The notes beneath the pieces were generated by a model. It ran no database searches, was not told where the DNA came from, and was given only the letters and a program-made list of their open reading frames with translations. This document shows positions 19,751 through 31,900 of a stretch of 64,000 nucleotides of DNA, piece after piece. The translations under genes were made by a program, and so were the position numbers. Within the stretch, counting starts at the first letter, position 1. Each line of letters starts with the position of its first letter. The DNA comes from Mangrovitalea sediminis (GTDB lineage Bacteria; Pseudomonadota; Gammaproteobacteria; Pseudomonadales; Oleiphilaceae): positions 62,001 to 126,000 of the forward strand of contig NZ_NTLB01000005.1 of NCBI RefSeq assembly GCF_002514725.1, in the 5' to 3' direction.

Positions 19751-20296
19751 ATGTCGCACACTGCTGAATTGCCGACGGTCGTAGATCCATACAAGCTAGC
19801 CGATCAGGATGGTGTCGTAGAAGGTATTTTGCCGCTGACGACGCTGGAACGGTTGCATCCTTTGTTGCTCGATAACGATGCGACAGCGGAAGTTTGTCTG
19901 CGTTTCGGTCGAGATGAAGAAAATCGGCGGGTGGTGTCGGGAACCTTGTCCGCTCTTGTTCAGGTGGAGTGTCAGCGTTGTCTTGAGCCGATGATGTACC
20001 CGGTTACCTCCGAATTTAAGCTGGGGCTGGTGCTGTCGGACGAGCAGGCTGCTCAGTTGCCCAGGCAACTGGAGCCGTTGCTGATCGAAGAGCGTGAGAT
20101 GGATGTGTGGCGGGTGATAGAAGACGAGCTTCTGCTGAGTCTGCCTGCGTTTCCGTTGCATCCCGAAAACGAGTGTGTGAAAGCGCCGGTTGTGGATTCC
20201 TCTCCGCAGGAGCCGGTAGCGGCAAAAGAGAATCCTTTCCGGGTCCTTCGAGGTTTTAAGGCGTCGGGTTCGGACAAAGATATTTCGGATACATGA
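19751..20296 (+). CDS. yceD: YceD (DUF177) 23S rRNA accumulation protein
   Basis: 181 aa. The DUF177 core VQVECQRCLEPM with its CxxC pair is near residues 75-86. YceD is needed for normal 23S rRNA accumulation and is almost always encoded just before rpmF. The ATG has no Shine-Dalgarno site, and a strong promoter lies so close that the mRNA should begin at or just before it. No alternative ATG fits, since the N-terminus already aligns with E. coli YceD. The acidic C-terminal tail is family-like. Confidence 0.92.
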   Translation: MSHTAELPTVVDPYKLADQDGVVEGILPLTTLERLHPLLLDNDATAEVCLRFGRDEENRRVVSGTLSALVQVECQRCLEPMMYPVTSEFKLGLVLSDEQAAQLPRQLEPLLIEEREMDVWRVIEDELLLSLPAFPLHPENECVKAPVVDSSPQEPVAAKENPFRVLRGFKASGSDKDISDT

Positions 20297-20359
20297 CAGT
20301 CGGCCGGTTGCTATTGTTGTGACTCGGCACAGTTAACTGAAGGTCAGGAGCTAGCAAGC

Positions 20360-20539
20360 ATGGCGGTACAAAAGGTTCGCAAATCCCGGTCCAAGCGTGA
20401 CATGCGTCGTTCGCACGACGCTCTGAGTGGTCCGGCTCTGTCCATCGACTCCACAACGGGTGAGACTCATCGTCGTCACCACGTTTCTCCCGATGGTTTC
20501 TACCGCGGCAAGAAAGTCGTAGAAACCAACGACGAGTAA
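20360..20539 (+). CDS. rpmF: Large-subunit ribosomal protein bL32
   Basis: 59 aa, very basic, beginning [20 protein letters not shown] as in gammaproteobacterial L32. The [20 protein letters not shown] core is intact and lacks the zinc cysteines of some L32 forms. AGGAG lies about 10 bases upstream of the ATG. It sits between yceD and plsX as usual, linking ribosome and lipid synthesis in one transcript. Confidence 0.96.
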   Translation: MAVQKVRKSRSKRDMRRSHDALSGPALSIDSTTGETHRRHHVSPDGFYRGKKVVETNDE

Positions 20540-20558
20540 GTCGCTGGATCCTCGCCTT

Positions 20559-21563
20559 ATGGTGATGGCCACCACCGTTGCAATCGATGCGATGAGTGGC
20601 GACCGCGGCCCCCTTGTGGCCGCGGAGGCTGCCAGGCAGGCGGTGGAGAACAATCAGGCCTTGAGTGTCATTCTGGTCGGTCGCCGGAGTGATCTCGAGG
20701 CCCTTCCTTTTTTGGGTCATCCTCGTATTCGCCTGGTCGAAGCCACGGAAGTGGTGACGATGGACGAGCGGCCTTCCCATGCGTTGCGCTATAAGCAGCT
20801 CTCTTCAATGGGCGTTGCTCTGCGCCTGGTACGGGATGGTGAGGCTGACGCCTGCGTTAGTGCTGGCAACACCGGTGCTCTGATGGTGCTCGGGCGCGCC
20901 CTTGTGCGTATGTATCCCGGGATAGAGCGCCCCGCCATTATTAAGCTGATTCCTTCCTTGCATGGCCATTGCTACGTCCTCGATCTTGGCGCCAACGTCG
21001 ATGCTACCGCCGAAAACCTCTATCAATTCGCGATCATGGGATCAGTGATGGCAGAGTTGATCGAGCGCAAGGCAGAGCCACGGGTGGCGCTGTTAAATGT
21101 CGGGGCGGAAGAAATAAAAGGCAGTGAGCCGGTAAGGCTGGCTGCACGGATGCTGGCAGAGTCGGAGGCGGTCAATTATATCGGCTACGTCGAAGGCAGC
21201 GATCTCTTTCGGGATATCGCCGATGTGGTTGTTTGCGATGGATTCGTCGGCAACATCGCCCTGAAGACCGGCGAAGGTGTTGCAGCTATGCTGATGGAGC
21301 TGCTCGAACAGGCGTTTGCCCGCAATTTATATGGGCGTCTTATTGGGTGGATGGCCAAACCGCTGGTGACTCGCCTATTGAGTCAGATAGACCCGGCTCG
21401 TCACAATGGTGCCAGCCTGCTCGGTTTGCAGGGGGTGGTTATCAAAAGTCACGGAAATGCCAATGCAAAGGCATTTCAAGCGGCGATCGAGCAGGCAGTA
21501 CGAGAAGTTGCCATGCGATTGCCCGAAAGAATCAATAGCCGTCTCGATCAATTAGGCTTGTAA
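20559..21563 (+). CDS. plsX: Phosphate acyltransferase PlsX
   Basis: 334 aa. It makes acyl-phosphate from acyl-ACP, the first step of phospholipid synthesis through PlsY. It shows the family start VAIDAMSGDRGP, the SAGNTGALM loop and DGFVGNIALKTGEG. It follows rpmF by 19 bp and precedes fabD. Either Met1 or Met3 could be the start; both fit. Confidence 0.95.
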   Translation: MVMATTVAIDAMSGDRGPLVAAEAARQAVENNQALSVILVGRRSDLEALPFLGHPRIRLVEATEVVTMDERPSHALRYKQLSSMGVALRLVRDGEADACVSAGNTGALMVLGRALVRMYPGIERPAIIKLIPSLHGHCYVLDLGANVDATAENLYQFAIMGSVMAELIERKAEPRVALLNVGAEEIKGSEPVRLAARMLAESEAVNYIGYVEGSDLFRDIADVVVCDGFVGNIALKTGEGVAAMLMELLEQAFARNLYGRLIGWMAKPLVTRLLSQIDPARHNGASLLGLQGVVIKSHGNANAKAFQAAIEQAVREVAMRLPERINSRLDQLGL

Positions 21564-21629
21564 ATTGATCATTTTGCTTGGACCATCGGCTAATCTCCAT
21601 GACCTCAAGACTCGGGTAACCTAGCGACC

Positions 21630-22571
21630 ATGAAAACGGCATTTATTTTTCCCGGACAGGGCGCACAGAGTCTCGGAATGCTGGCAGACGCCGGCACCGA
21701 ATGGCCTATTGTGCGACAGACGTTTAATGAAGCTTCCGACGTGCTTGGCTTTGACCTATGGGATATTTGCCAGCGTGGACCGGAAGAGGAACTCAACAGT
21801 ACAGCGGTAACTCAGCCGGCGTTGCTCACGGCGAGTGTTGCGCTCTGGCGTCAGTGGCTGTTGGACGGTGGCGCAAAGCCGGATTACGTGGCGGGGCACA
21901 GCCTCGGTGAGTATTCCGCGTTGGTCGCCGCCGAATCCCTGCGGTTTCTTGATGCCGTCCGTCTTGTGCGGCTTCGGGGTGAATTGATGCAGAGCGCTGT
22001 ACCCCGCAATGAGGGGCGTATGGCGGCGATCATCGGCCTTGATGATGACGCTGTGCGTGAAGCATGCGCCGCGGCAGCCGAAGGCGAGGTGGTCGAAGCG
22101 GTTAACTTCAATGCACCGGGCCAGGTTGTTATCGCCGGTCATACGGAAGCAGTACGGCGCGCCTTGGAACTTGCAAAAGAGAAAGGGGCGCGTAAAGTCG
22201 TCACTTTGGCGGTTAGTGTCCCGTCTCATTGCGCATTGATGCGCGAAGCCGCAAAGGAATTGGCAGAAGATTTGCAGTCCGTTTCAATGGACAGCGCTGT
22301 CATTCCGGTAGTGCAAAATGTCACCGCGACGGTTGAAACCGATAGAGCGGTATTGATTGAGAATCTCGTTAAACAGCTTTACTCTCCGGTGCTCTGGACT
22401 GACGTTGTCCGGCAGTTGGCTTCGTTGGGTGTGACGAGTGTTGTTGAGTGTGGTCCGGGTCGGGTGCTTTCCGGGCTCGTGAAACGGATTGATCGTTCGT
22501 TGGCATTGCACAGTCTCGAATCGGTCGATGATTACAGTGCAGCGATGGCTGCACTGAAAGCGGACACTTGA
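21630..22571 (+). CDS. fabD: Malonyl-CoA:ACP transacylase
   Basis: 313 aa, typical length. It transfers malonyl from CoA to ACP for fatty-acid elongation. It shows FIFPGQGAQ at the start, the nucleophile motif GHSLGEYSAL near residue 90, and the catalytic His in SVPSHCALM near 200. It sits between plsX and fabG in the standard fab order. Confidence 0.96.
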   Translation: MKTAFIFPGQGAQSLGMLADAGTEWPIVRQTFNEASDVLGFDLWDICQRGPEEELNSTAVTQPALLTASVALWRQWLLDGGAKPDYVAGHSLGEYSALVAAESLRFLDAVRLVRLRGELMQSAVPRNEGRMAAIIGLDDDAVREACAAAAEGEVVEAVNFNAPGQVVIAGHTEAVRRALELAKEKGARKVVTLAVSVPSHCALMREAAKELAEDLQSVSMDSAVIPVVQNVTATVETDRAVLIENLVKQLYSPVLWTDVVRQLASLGVTSVVECGPGRVLSGLVKRIDRSLALHSLESVDDYSAAMAALKADT

Positions 22572-22584
22572 TCAGGAAGAAGGC

Positions 22585-23328
22585 ATGGCACTGGAAGGAA
22601 AGGTCGCTCTGGTTACCGGCGCGAGCCGGGGTATTGGGCGCGCTATTGCCAAGTCACTGGCGATGCAGGGCGCAACCGTGATCGGTACGGCGACGACAGA
22701 GGAAGGTGCTTCAACCATTTCCCACTATTTCGCCAAGTGGGGTTTGCCGGGAGACGGTATCGTGATGAATGTCAACGATGCCCAGGCGGTTGAAGACGGC
22801 ATCAAACAGATTACCAGCGCACATGGGGCGCCGCAGATACTGGTCAACAATGCCGGTATTACGCGGGATAACCTGATGTTGCGCATGAAAGATAGCGAGT
22901 GGGACGAGGTCATAGGTACCAACCTGACCAGCGTCTACCGCACCACCAAAGCGGTCCTGAAAGGTATGACAAAGGCTCGATGGGGACGTATCGTCAGCAT
23001 CAGCTCTGTTGTCGCCGATATGGGCAATGCCGGTCAGGCCAACTACGCCGCCGCCAAAGCGGGTATGGAAGGCCTGACGCGCAGCTTGGCCCGGGAGATC
23101 GCCAGTCGCGGTATTACCGTGAACTGTGTGGCTCCAGGGTTTATAGACACGGATATGACCCGTAAGCTCGACGATGCGCAGCGTGATGCCATGTTAAAAG
23201 GCATTCCCGCACAGCGCTTGGGTGAGCCGGAGGAGATCGCGGATGTCGTGGCGTTCCTGGCCTCGCCGGCAGCGGGTTATATCACCGGTGAAACCATCCA
23301 TGTCAACGGCGGTATGTACATGGGTTAA
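22585..23328 (+). CDS. fabG: 3-oxoacyl-ACP reductase
   Basis: 247 aa SDR. NADPH-dependent reduction of beta-ketoacyl-ACP. It has the glycine motif TGASRGIGRAI, NNAGITRDN, the catalytic Ser in SISSVV and Tyr-x-x-x-Lys in NYAAAKAG, and ends HVNGGMYMG as FabG proteins do. It begins 13 bp after fabD with AGGAAGA-type spacing and precedes acpP. Confidence 0.96.
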   Translation: MALEGKVALVTGASRGIGRAIAKSLAMQGATVIGTATTEEGASTISHYFAKWGLPGDGIVMNVNDAQAVEDGIKQITSAHGAPQILVNNAGITRDNLMLRMKDSEWDEVIGTNLTSVYRTTKAVLKGMTKARWGRIVSISSVVADMGNAGQANYAAAKAGMEGLTRSLAREIASRGITVNCVAPGFIDTDMTRKLDDAQRDAMLKGIPAQRLGEPEEIADVVAFLASPAAGYITGETIHVNGGMYMG

Positions 23329-23449
23329 TCGTGCAGGTGGCCGTCGCCCTTGTGCGACAAGCCCTGCGACCCTGGCTGCTTGTTTGCGGGTAGCGATTCA
23401 TCTAAACTGCACGCGATCAGTGCTTGGTTAAGTACAAAGTGAGGATAAT

Positions 23450-23683
23450 ATGAGTACAGTTGAAGAGCGCGTGAAGAAGATTGTTTGTGAACAACTCGGC
23501 GTGAAGGAATCCGAAGTTCAAAACACCTCTTCGTTCGTGGAAGACCTGGGCGCTGACTCTCTGGACACGGTCGAGCTGGTAATGGCTCTGGAAGAAGAGT
23601 TCGAGACCGAAATTCCGGATGAGGAAGCCGAAAAGCTGGCCACCGTTCAGGACGCGATCGACTACATCGTCGCGCACACCTGA
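23450..23683 (+). CDS. acpP: Acyl carrier protein
   Basis: 77 aa, highly acidic. The phosphopantetheine attachment site is Ser37 in GADSLD. It carries growing acyl chains for the whole fab pathway and for lipid A. A good site, GAGGATAAT, precedes the ATG. A terminator follows, so fabF downstream probably depends on read-through or its own promoter. Confidence 0.98.
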   Translation: MSTVEERVKKIVCEQLGVKESEVQNTSSFVEDLGADSLDTVELVMALEEEFETEIPDEEAEKLATVQDAIDYIVAHT

Positions 23684-23712
23684 TCAGCACGCGCTGAATC
23701 AAAACCAAGCAA

Positions 23713-23753
23713 AAGCCGTCCTTCACTGCTACGTCTGCGAGGGCGGCTTTTTT
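23713..23753 (+). terminator. acpP rho-independent terminator
   Basis: Ten-pair stem AAGCCGTCCT / AGGGCGGCTT (one G-U), 17-nt loop, then a run of six Ts. It begins 30 bases after the acpP stop. Confidence 0.85.
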
Positions 23754-23830
23754 GTTGGTCCGGTCATCCGGTTAACAGTCCTGTCATCTGCGTATGTCAT
23801 AAAGCGCGACGATTGGAGTCGGGCAGTAGT

Positions 23831-23856
23831 GGCAGTATTCGCTCCCGAATACTGCC
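23831..23856. other. Perfect hairpin between acpP and fabF
   Basis: Eleven-bp perfect inverted repeat (GGCAGTATTCG / CGAATACTGCC) with loop CTCC, not followed by a U tract. It lies 113 bases upstream of fabF, so it could be an operator or a leader structure. Confidence 0.6.
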
Positions 23857-23968
23857 CACCCCGCTTCGTAAGCTGAATGACAAAACCGCCCGCTAGGACT
23901 CATGCCGTTCGGCGTGCCTGCGGTGTGGTCTGAGCACAATGACAGCCTGAAGCCGTAGAGGTCTGAAA

Positions 23969-25216
23969 ATGTCTGGAAGACGTGTTGTTATCACCGGTTT
24001 AGGCATGCTGACACCGTTGGGCAATGATGTTGCCTCGAGTTGGCAGGCGGTTCTTGAAGGGCGCAGCGGCATTGGCCCGATTGAGCGCTTTGATACGGAA
24101 GGGTACGCCACCCGTATCGGAGGAGCGATAAGGAACCTAGACCTGGAAGCCTATATGTCCGCCAAGGATGCGCGGAAGATGGATGCCTTCCTGCAATACG
24201 GCCTGATCGCCGCCATTCAGGCGGTTGCCGACAGTGGGTTGGAGGCAGTCTCCGACCTTGATAAAACTCGGGTTGGGGTGGCTATCGGTTCCGGAATTGG
24301 CGGCCTGGAGTTTATCGAAAGAAATTTCCGTAGCCTGGAAGCGCAGGGTCCGAGAAAGGTTTCTCCCTTCTTTGTGCCTGCCTCTGTCATCAATATGGCA
24401 GCGGGTTATACGGCGATCCGTTTTGGCTTCAAGGGGCCGAACATCGCTATCACTACGGCCTGCACCACAGGGACGCACAACATCGGTTACGCGGCGCGTA
24501 CGATCAAGTACGGCGACGCGGATGTGATGCTGGCGGGTGGCGCTGAAATGGCAACCACACCGACTGGTGTGGCCGCATTTTGTGCGGCACGGGCCATGTC
24601 GACCCGTAATGACGATCCGGAAAAGGCCAGCCGTCCCTGGGATCGGGAACGTGACGGATTCGTTCTGGGTGACGGTGCCGGTGTCGTCGTTCTCGAGGAA
24701 TTGGAGCACGCGCGTCGGCGCGGGGCGACCATCTATGGGGAGTTGATTGGTTTTGGGATGAGCGATGATGCTCATCACATTACTTCTCCGCCCGAAGATG
24801 GTGCAGGTGCGCAGATGGCAATGCGTAACGCGCTGAGGGATTCCGGTATAGCGCCTGATGAGGTGGGCTATATTAATGCGCATGGTACCTCCACACAGGT
24901 CGGTGACCTGGCAGAGGTGGCTGCCATCAAGGCGGTCTTTGGCGAGCATGCATACCGCCTTGCGGTGAGCAGCACCAAGTCCATGACTGGCCACTTGCTG
25001 GGGGCTGCCGGTGCCATTGAGGCAATTTTCTCCCTGTTGGCGCTACGCGACGGCCAATTGCCTCCGACAATCAACCTCGAAAATCCCGATGAGGGATGCG
25101 ATTTGGACTTTGTGCCCAATGCGGCGCGAGCGACGGAACTCGACGTTGCGCTGTCCAACTCTTTCGGGTTTGGTGGCACCAACGGTACCTTGATTTTCCG
25201 CCGTTATCAGGCATGA
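23969..25216 (+). CDS. fabF: 3-oxoacyl-ACP synthase II
   Basis: 415 aa condensing enzyme (KAS II) that elongates acyl-ACP, including the step controlling unsaturated fatty-acid length. The Cys-His-His triad is visible: [10 protein letters not shown] (nucleophile), NAHGTSTQ and [12 protein letters not shown]. The C-terminus [15 protein letters not shown] is characteristic. GAGGTCTG lies 5-10 bases upstream of the ATG. The stop overlaps the pabC start (ATGA). Confidence 0.96.
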   Translation: MSGRRVVITGLGMLTPLGNDVASSWQAVLEGRSGIGPIERFDTEGYATRIGGAIRNLDLEAYMSAKDARKMDAFLQYGLIAAIQAVADSGLEAVSDLDKTRVGVAIGSGIGGLEFIERNFRSLEAQGPRKVSPFFVPASVINMAAGYTAIRFGFKGPNIAITTACTTGTHNIGYAARTIKYGDADVMLAGGAEMATTPTGVAAFCAARAMSTRNDDPEKASRPWDRERDGFVLGDGAGVVVLEELEHARRRGATIYGELIGFGMSDDAHHITSPPEDGAGAQMAMRNALRDSGIAPDEVGYINAHGTSTQVGDLAEVAAIKAVFGEHAYRLAVSSTKSMTGHLLGAAGAIEAIFSLLALRDGQLPPTINLENPDEGCDLDFVPNAARATELDVALSNSFGFGGTNGTLIFRRYQA

Positions 25217-26034
25217 TTCGACGGTCCGTCGACTGGGTCTGGCCCGAAAATTTTCGGGTCGGAGCTGCTGACCGGGGGCTCGCCTACGGCGACGGACTGT
25301 TTGAAACCCTTCGTCTTATCGATTCACAACCGATTCTCCTGGAACTTCACTTCAAGCGTTTGCTCGCCGGGGCGCGCCATCTGGGCCTGGCTTGCGATCG
25401 TCAGCTGTTAGCCCAATGGTGGCAAGAATTGGTGCGGCGTTTGAGGGCGCAGGGGCTGGATAATGGCGTCGTCAAGCTCATCCTGACCCGGGGAAGCGGC
25501 GGTCGAGGATATCGCCCACCGGCTTCGCCACGGTTAACGGTCATTACGTCTTTTCATCCCGTTCCGCCGTTGCCCGGGGACGGCGGCGTCGCTACTGTCC
25601 TTTGCCGTACCCGCATGCATGCGACGATGGGCGGATTCAAAACGCTGAACCGCCTCGAGCAGGTGCAGGCGTCCGCCGAGTTGCCCGCCGATGCCTATGA
25701 AGGGTTGATGCTCGATCACGCTGGGCGGTTAACGGAAGGCACTCGTACGAACCTCTTCCTGATCGATGAGCAGGGACTGGTCTCGCCGCCGACCGCGTCT
25801 CTTGCGGTCAACGGCGTAATGCGAACCGCCTTGATGCAACTGCTGCCGAGTGCGGGCATTCCTGTTCGGGAGCAATGCCTCCAGTGGGATCGGGTTCGTC
25901 GGGGGCGAGGCCTTATTTTGGTCAATAGTGTCTCGGGGATTGTCGAGGTCCGTAGAATCGGCTGTCTGGAATTGCCAAGCGATTCACGAGTTGCGACAAT
26001 CCGTCGACTCTCGAAACAAGCCTTCGGATTGTAA
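25213..26034 (+). CDS. pabC: Aminodeoxychorismate lyase
   Basis: 273 aa from the ATG that overlaps the fabF stop; an open upstream extension lies inside fabF and is rejected. PLP-dependent fold-type IV enzyme that releases pyruvate from 4-amino-4-deoxychorismate to give p-aminobenzoate for folate. It shows [15 protein letters not shown] at the N-terminus, the PLP-lysine in [12 protein letters not shown], and [10 protein letters not shown]. The fabF-pabC-mltG-tmk order is standard for gammaproteobacteria. Confidence 0.93.
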   Translation: MIRRSVDWVWPENFRVGAADRGLAYGDGLFETLRLIDSQPILLELHFKRLLAGARHLGLACDRQLLAQWWQELVRRLRAQGLDNGVVKLILTRGSGGRGYRPPASPRLTVITSFHPVPPLPGDGGVATVLCRTRMHATMGGFKTLNRLEQVQASAELPADAYEGLMLDHAGRLTEGTRTNLFLIDEQGLVSPPTASLAVNGVMRTALMQLLPSAGIPVREQCLQWDRVRRGRGLILVNSVSGIVEVRRIGCLELPSDSRVATIRRLSKQAFGL

Positions 26035-26053
26035 CGTCTTGATAAAGCATTTG

Positions 26054-27732
<1,679 letters not shown>

Positions 27733-27833
27733 CCGGTTTCTGGTTTGACTGGAATCTATGGAAAATGTCGTCAATCCGGAGCGCATTCCGGTTCGTAACA
27801 GAAGATGTGGTGAATTTATGAACCATTTCTGTT

Positions 27834-27865
27834 GAAATAGTGTGACGGCTACTGAATTAGTGTGA
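27834..27865 (+). promoter_or_regulatory. Tandem direct repeat upstream of the AraC-family gene (candidate operator)
   Basis: GAAATAGTGTGA (27834-27845) and GAATTAGTGTGA (27854-27865) are identical at 11 of 12 positions and offset by 20 bp, about two helical turns. AraC-family regulators commonly bind such direct repeats on one DNA face. The second copy ends 37 bases before the regulator's start. Confidence 0.6.
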
Positions 27866-27902
27866 TTACGACAAAAATACATTCTCCTTGTGAGCATGGG
27901 TT

Positions 27903-28685
27903 ATGGCAGAGAAACGGCTTGAAGCCAATGTCATGACGTTTCCGGAGAGTACTCTCCGGCATCATCACAGCCATCACCAGTTGGTGGTTGGGCTTTCCGG
28001 CGACGCGCTTATCGAAGTGGACGGTATGTCCGTTCCTATCGATTCCGGGCACGCATGTGTCGTGCCGACGGACGCCCCGCATTCCTATTGTGGTGACTCC
28101 CGGAATCATGTGTTGGTTATCAATCTGGACGCGCTCTGCCCCGCGACCAACGATTCCCGCCATCCCGACTACGAGGTGTTTGCGCCGCTCTTCGAGAAGC
28201 CGCGTATCATGAACCTCGATTTTCGCCTGCAGTCTCTGATTCAGCTCTGTAGTAGCGAGATACTGCATCGGCCGGCTCAGGCGCTGATGGGAGAGCACTT
28301 TGCTGCGGGAATCATGTATTGCCTCAGCGACCGGCTCGGTAGAACCGTTCACCGCCGTCACCGCGCACATCACCTGGATATGGGGGAAATTGATGCCTAT
28401 ATCGACCGCCATCTCCATGAAAAAATACGCGTGCGAGATCTGGCGGCTCTCGCATGCTTGAGTGAATCTCATTTTCACGAGATATTTCAATCTGTTACTG
28501 GCGTATCTCCGCATCAGTACGTGATTCGGCATCGTCTGCGTCATGCCAAGAATATGTTGCGGGAATCTGACCTGCCATTGTCTGAAATCAGCCTCCGGGT
28601 TGGCTTCTCAAGTCAGAGTGCAATGACTAACGCCCTAAAGCGCCATGAGCAGGTTACGCCGTCGGCTTTCCGGAGCGCCGGATAA
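27903..28685 (+). CDS. AraC-family transcriptional regulator
   Basis: 260 aa. An N-terminal cupin-like sensor rich in His (HHHSHHQLVVGLSG) is followed by a C-terminal double helix-turn-helix AraC domain (from about residue 165: IDRHLHEKIRVRDLAALACLSESHFHEIFQSVTGVSPHQYVIRHRL, then SLRVGFSSQSAMTNALKRH). It lies directly upstream of putA on the same strand. In Pseudomonas the AraC-type PruR activates proline catabolism, and this PutA has no DNA-binding domain of its own, so control of putA by this protein is a reasonable inference. The Shine-Dalgarno site is weak. Confidence 0.85.
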   Translation: MAEKRLEANVMTFPESTLRHHHSHHQLVVGLSGDALIEVDGMSVPIDSGHACVVPTDAPHSYCGDSRNHVLVINLDALCPATNDSRHPDYEVFAPLFEKPRIMNLDFRLQSLIQLCSSEILHRPAQALMGEHFAAGIMYCLSDRLGRTVHRRHRAHHLDMGEIDAYIDRHLHEKIRVRDLAALACLSESHFHEIFQSVTGVSPHQYVIRHRLRHAKNMLRESDLPLSEISLRVGFSSQSAMTNALKRHEQVTPSAFRSAG

Positions 28686-28723
28686 CATTTTTCCCTTCAT
28701 TTAGACGAAAGTCGTGGTCAATC

Positions 28724-28767
28724 GGAGTTTTTTGCAAAAACTCCAGAGCTTTTTGCTAGAAGCAAAA
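28724..28767 (+). promoter_or_regulatory. Two adjacent hairpins between the AraC gene and putA
   Basis: GGAGTTTTT-TGC-AAAAACTCC (28724-28744, perfect 9-bp stem) is followed by TTTTGCT-AGA-AGCAAAA (28751-28767, perfect 7-bp stem). Both share a TTTTTGC core. They could terminate the regulator transcript or form operators for putA; the sequence alone does not decide. Confidence 0.5.
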
Positions 28768-28909
28768 GGCCCGTCATCTTAATTTCATATAGAGACCTGT
28801 GACGCTGGTCAGTTGGTAGTCCAGTGCCTCACGCACCGAAACAGTTATATCCGTTTTTCGTCATCCTGCCGAGGCGTCGGGAGGGTGGGATTTTTGCGAG
28901 GTGACATTC

Positions 28910-31900
28910 ATGTTCAAGGCGAGCGAGTTTCTGGGATCCGCATTTGATGACCAGAAACGGGATTTTTTCTGGCAAGCGATTGTCGGAAATTATGCTGTGG
29001 ACGAAACCGCTTACCTGAAGGAATTACTGGCCTACAACGAGGTTGTATCGGAAGAGGTCAAGACGACGGAAGCGATTGCAACGGACCTGATCCGCAAAGT
29101 GCGGGCGCAGGACGATGCCGTCCATATGATCGATGCGTTGCTGCAGGAATACAGCCTGGATACCCAGGAGGGCATCCTGCTGATGTGTCTGGCGGAAGCC
29201 CTGATGCGGATTCCCGATAAGCGCACAGCGGATGCCCTGATCAGAGACAAGATGTCGGTGGCCGATTGGCAGAAGCACATGGGCAAGAGCGAGTCGACGC
29301 TGGTTAACGCCTCGACCTGGGGGCTTTTGCTTACGGGGAAAGTGGTCAAGTTGGACCGTAGGATCGACGGTACGCCGGCTAACGTCTTGAAGCGCCTGGT
29401 CAACAAATGCGGTGAGCCGGTTATTCGGGCTGCAATGTACCGCGCCATGGCCATCATGGGTAGACAATTCGTTCTTGGGCGGGACATCAAGGAAGCGTTG
29501 AGCAGCGGTCGCCGATACCGGGACCGGGGTTACACCTACTCCTTCGACATGCTGGGTGAAGCGGCCATGACAGCTGCGGATGCCAAGCGCTATCTTCAGG
29601 ACTATCTCAAAGCCATCGAAACTGTTGGTGCTGATGATTACCCGGCGAACAAGGCGCCAGCGCCGTCTATTTCCATCAAGCTGTCGGCATTGCATCCGCG
29701 CTACGAGCAGTCCCAGGAGCATCGGGTACTGACGGAGCTCTGCGGTACACTGATTGAATTGGTGAGCTTCGCTCGTCAGCGCTCTGTGGCCATTACCATT
29801 GATGCCGAGGAGATGGACCGGCTAGAGCTGTCTTTGGCCTTGTTCGAAAAGGTCTATCGTTCCCCGGAGTGCCGGGGATGGGGGCATTTCGGCTTGGTCG
29901 TTCAGGCCTACTCCAAGCGAGCGCTGCCGGTGTTGAGCTGGCTGACCAAGCTGGCTAAGGAGCAGGGCGATGAGATTCCGGTACGTCTGGTGAAAGGTGC
30001 CTATTGGGACTCGGAAATCAAGCATTGCCAGCAACTGGGGTTGGACGGGTATCCGGTTTATACCCGCAAGGAAGCCACCGACGTTTCCTATCAGGCCTGT
30101 TTGCATTTCCTGATGAGCGAGCATACCGAGGGCGCCATCTATCCCCAGTTCGCCAGCCATAACGCCCACACCGTCGCATCCGTGCTGCGGTATGCCAAAA
30201 ATCGTCAGCGCCGATTCGAATTCCAGCGGTTGCACGGTATGGGCGATGCGCTCTACGACACCGTGCTGGCCGAGTATGCGGTGCCCGTTCGTATCTATGC
30301 ACCGGTCGGTGCCCATAAGGATCTGCTGCCTTATCTGGTGCGTCGTCTGCTGGAAAACGGCGCAAACTCTTCGTTTGTTCATCGTTTGGTCGATGCCGAG
30401 ACTCCCATAGAGCACCTGGTGCAGGATCCTCGTCTGGAACTGCAGCGCTACGAAAGTCTGGCAAACGATCGCATTCCATTGCCGTCCGGCATTCTGGAGC
30501 CCGGCCGGCGCAATTCTTCAGGAGTCAATATCAACGTGGCCAGTGAACTCGAACCTCTGCAGAAGGCCATTGAGGCCTGGAATGACAAAACCTGGTCCGG
30601 CGGGCCGGTCGTCAACGGTAACTTGATCCAGGAGGGTGATAAGCGTGTCGTCAAGGCACCCTATGACCAGTCGGTTGAGGTCGGATCGGTGGTCTGGGCC
30701 AGTGCCGAGCATGCCGGTGCGGCGCTGGATGCTGCAGGCAATGCCTTCAAGGCCTGGAATGAAAGCCCGGCAGATGTGCGGGCTGCCTGTCTGGAACGTT
30801 ATGGCGATCTGATGGAAAGGGATCGTGCCGAGCTGATGGCGCTGTGTGCACGCGAAGCCGGAAAAACCTGGCAGGATGGTATCGACGAAATCCGTGAAGC
30901 GGTGGATTTCTGTCGTTATTACGCCTTGCAGGCACGGGAAAAATTCAGCAAGCCCATGTTGCTACCCGGGCCAACCGGCGAGTCCAACGAGTTGTATCTC
31001 GAAGGGCGCGGGGTCTTCGTCTGCATCAGCCCCTGGAATTTCCCACTGGCTATCTTCAGCGGGCAGATCATGGCGGCGTTGGCGGCCGGTAATACGGTCA
31101 TTGCCAAGCCGGCTGAACAGACCAGCCTGATCGCAGTCAAAGCCGTCCAACTGATGCTGGAAGCGGGTTTCCCTCCCGGTGTGATTCAGTTGCTCCCAGG
31201 AGATGGCGCTGCGCTGGGCAAGGTATTGTTGTCCGATCCTCGGGTGTCGGGTGTGGCCTTTACGGGTTCGACGCAGACCGCGCACCTGATCAACCGTACC
31301 CTGGCAGAACGCCCGGGTGCCATTATTCCGCTGATAGCGGAAACCGGTGGCCAGAACGCGATGATCGTCGACAGTACGGCGCTACCCGAGCAGGTCATCA
31401 GCGATGTGGTGCAGTCAGCGTTCGCCAGCGCCGGCCAGCGTTGTTCCGCGCTGCGGGTGCTGTATTTGCAGGAAGATGTCGCTGAGCGTATGGAAGAGAT
31501 CCTGGCCGGAGCCATGCAGGAGCTGCATGTCGGTAATCCAAGCCAGCTGCGCGTCGATGTCGGGCCGGTAATCGATGAGGAGGCTTGCCAGGACCTGCAG
31601 AAGCATTTGGATGTCCTGAAGCAGAAAGGCGCCCGCTGCATTGCCCAGGCTCCGTTGTCCGAGGATTGCGCAAAAGGTCATTTCCTTCCGCCGAGCGCCT
31701 ATGAGATCAAGGGCATTGGCGAACTGAGCAAGGAGCATTTCGGCCCCATCCTGCATGTTGTGCGTTATGCCGCCGCGGATCTGGACAAGGTGATCGATGA
31801 AATCAACGGTGCCGGTTACGGACTGACGCTGGGGATTCACAGCCGTAGCGAATCCACAGCAGCCTATATCGAGAAGCGCGTCAAAGTGGGCAACACCTAT

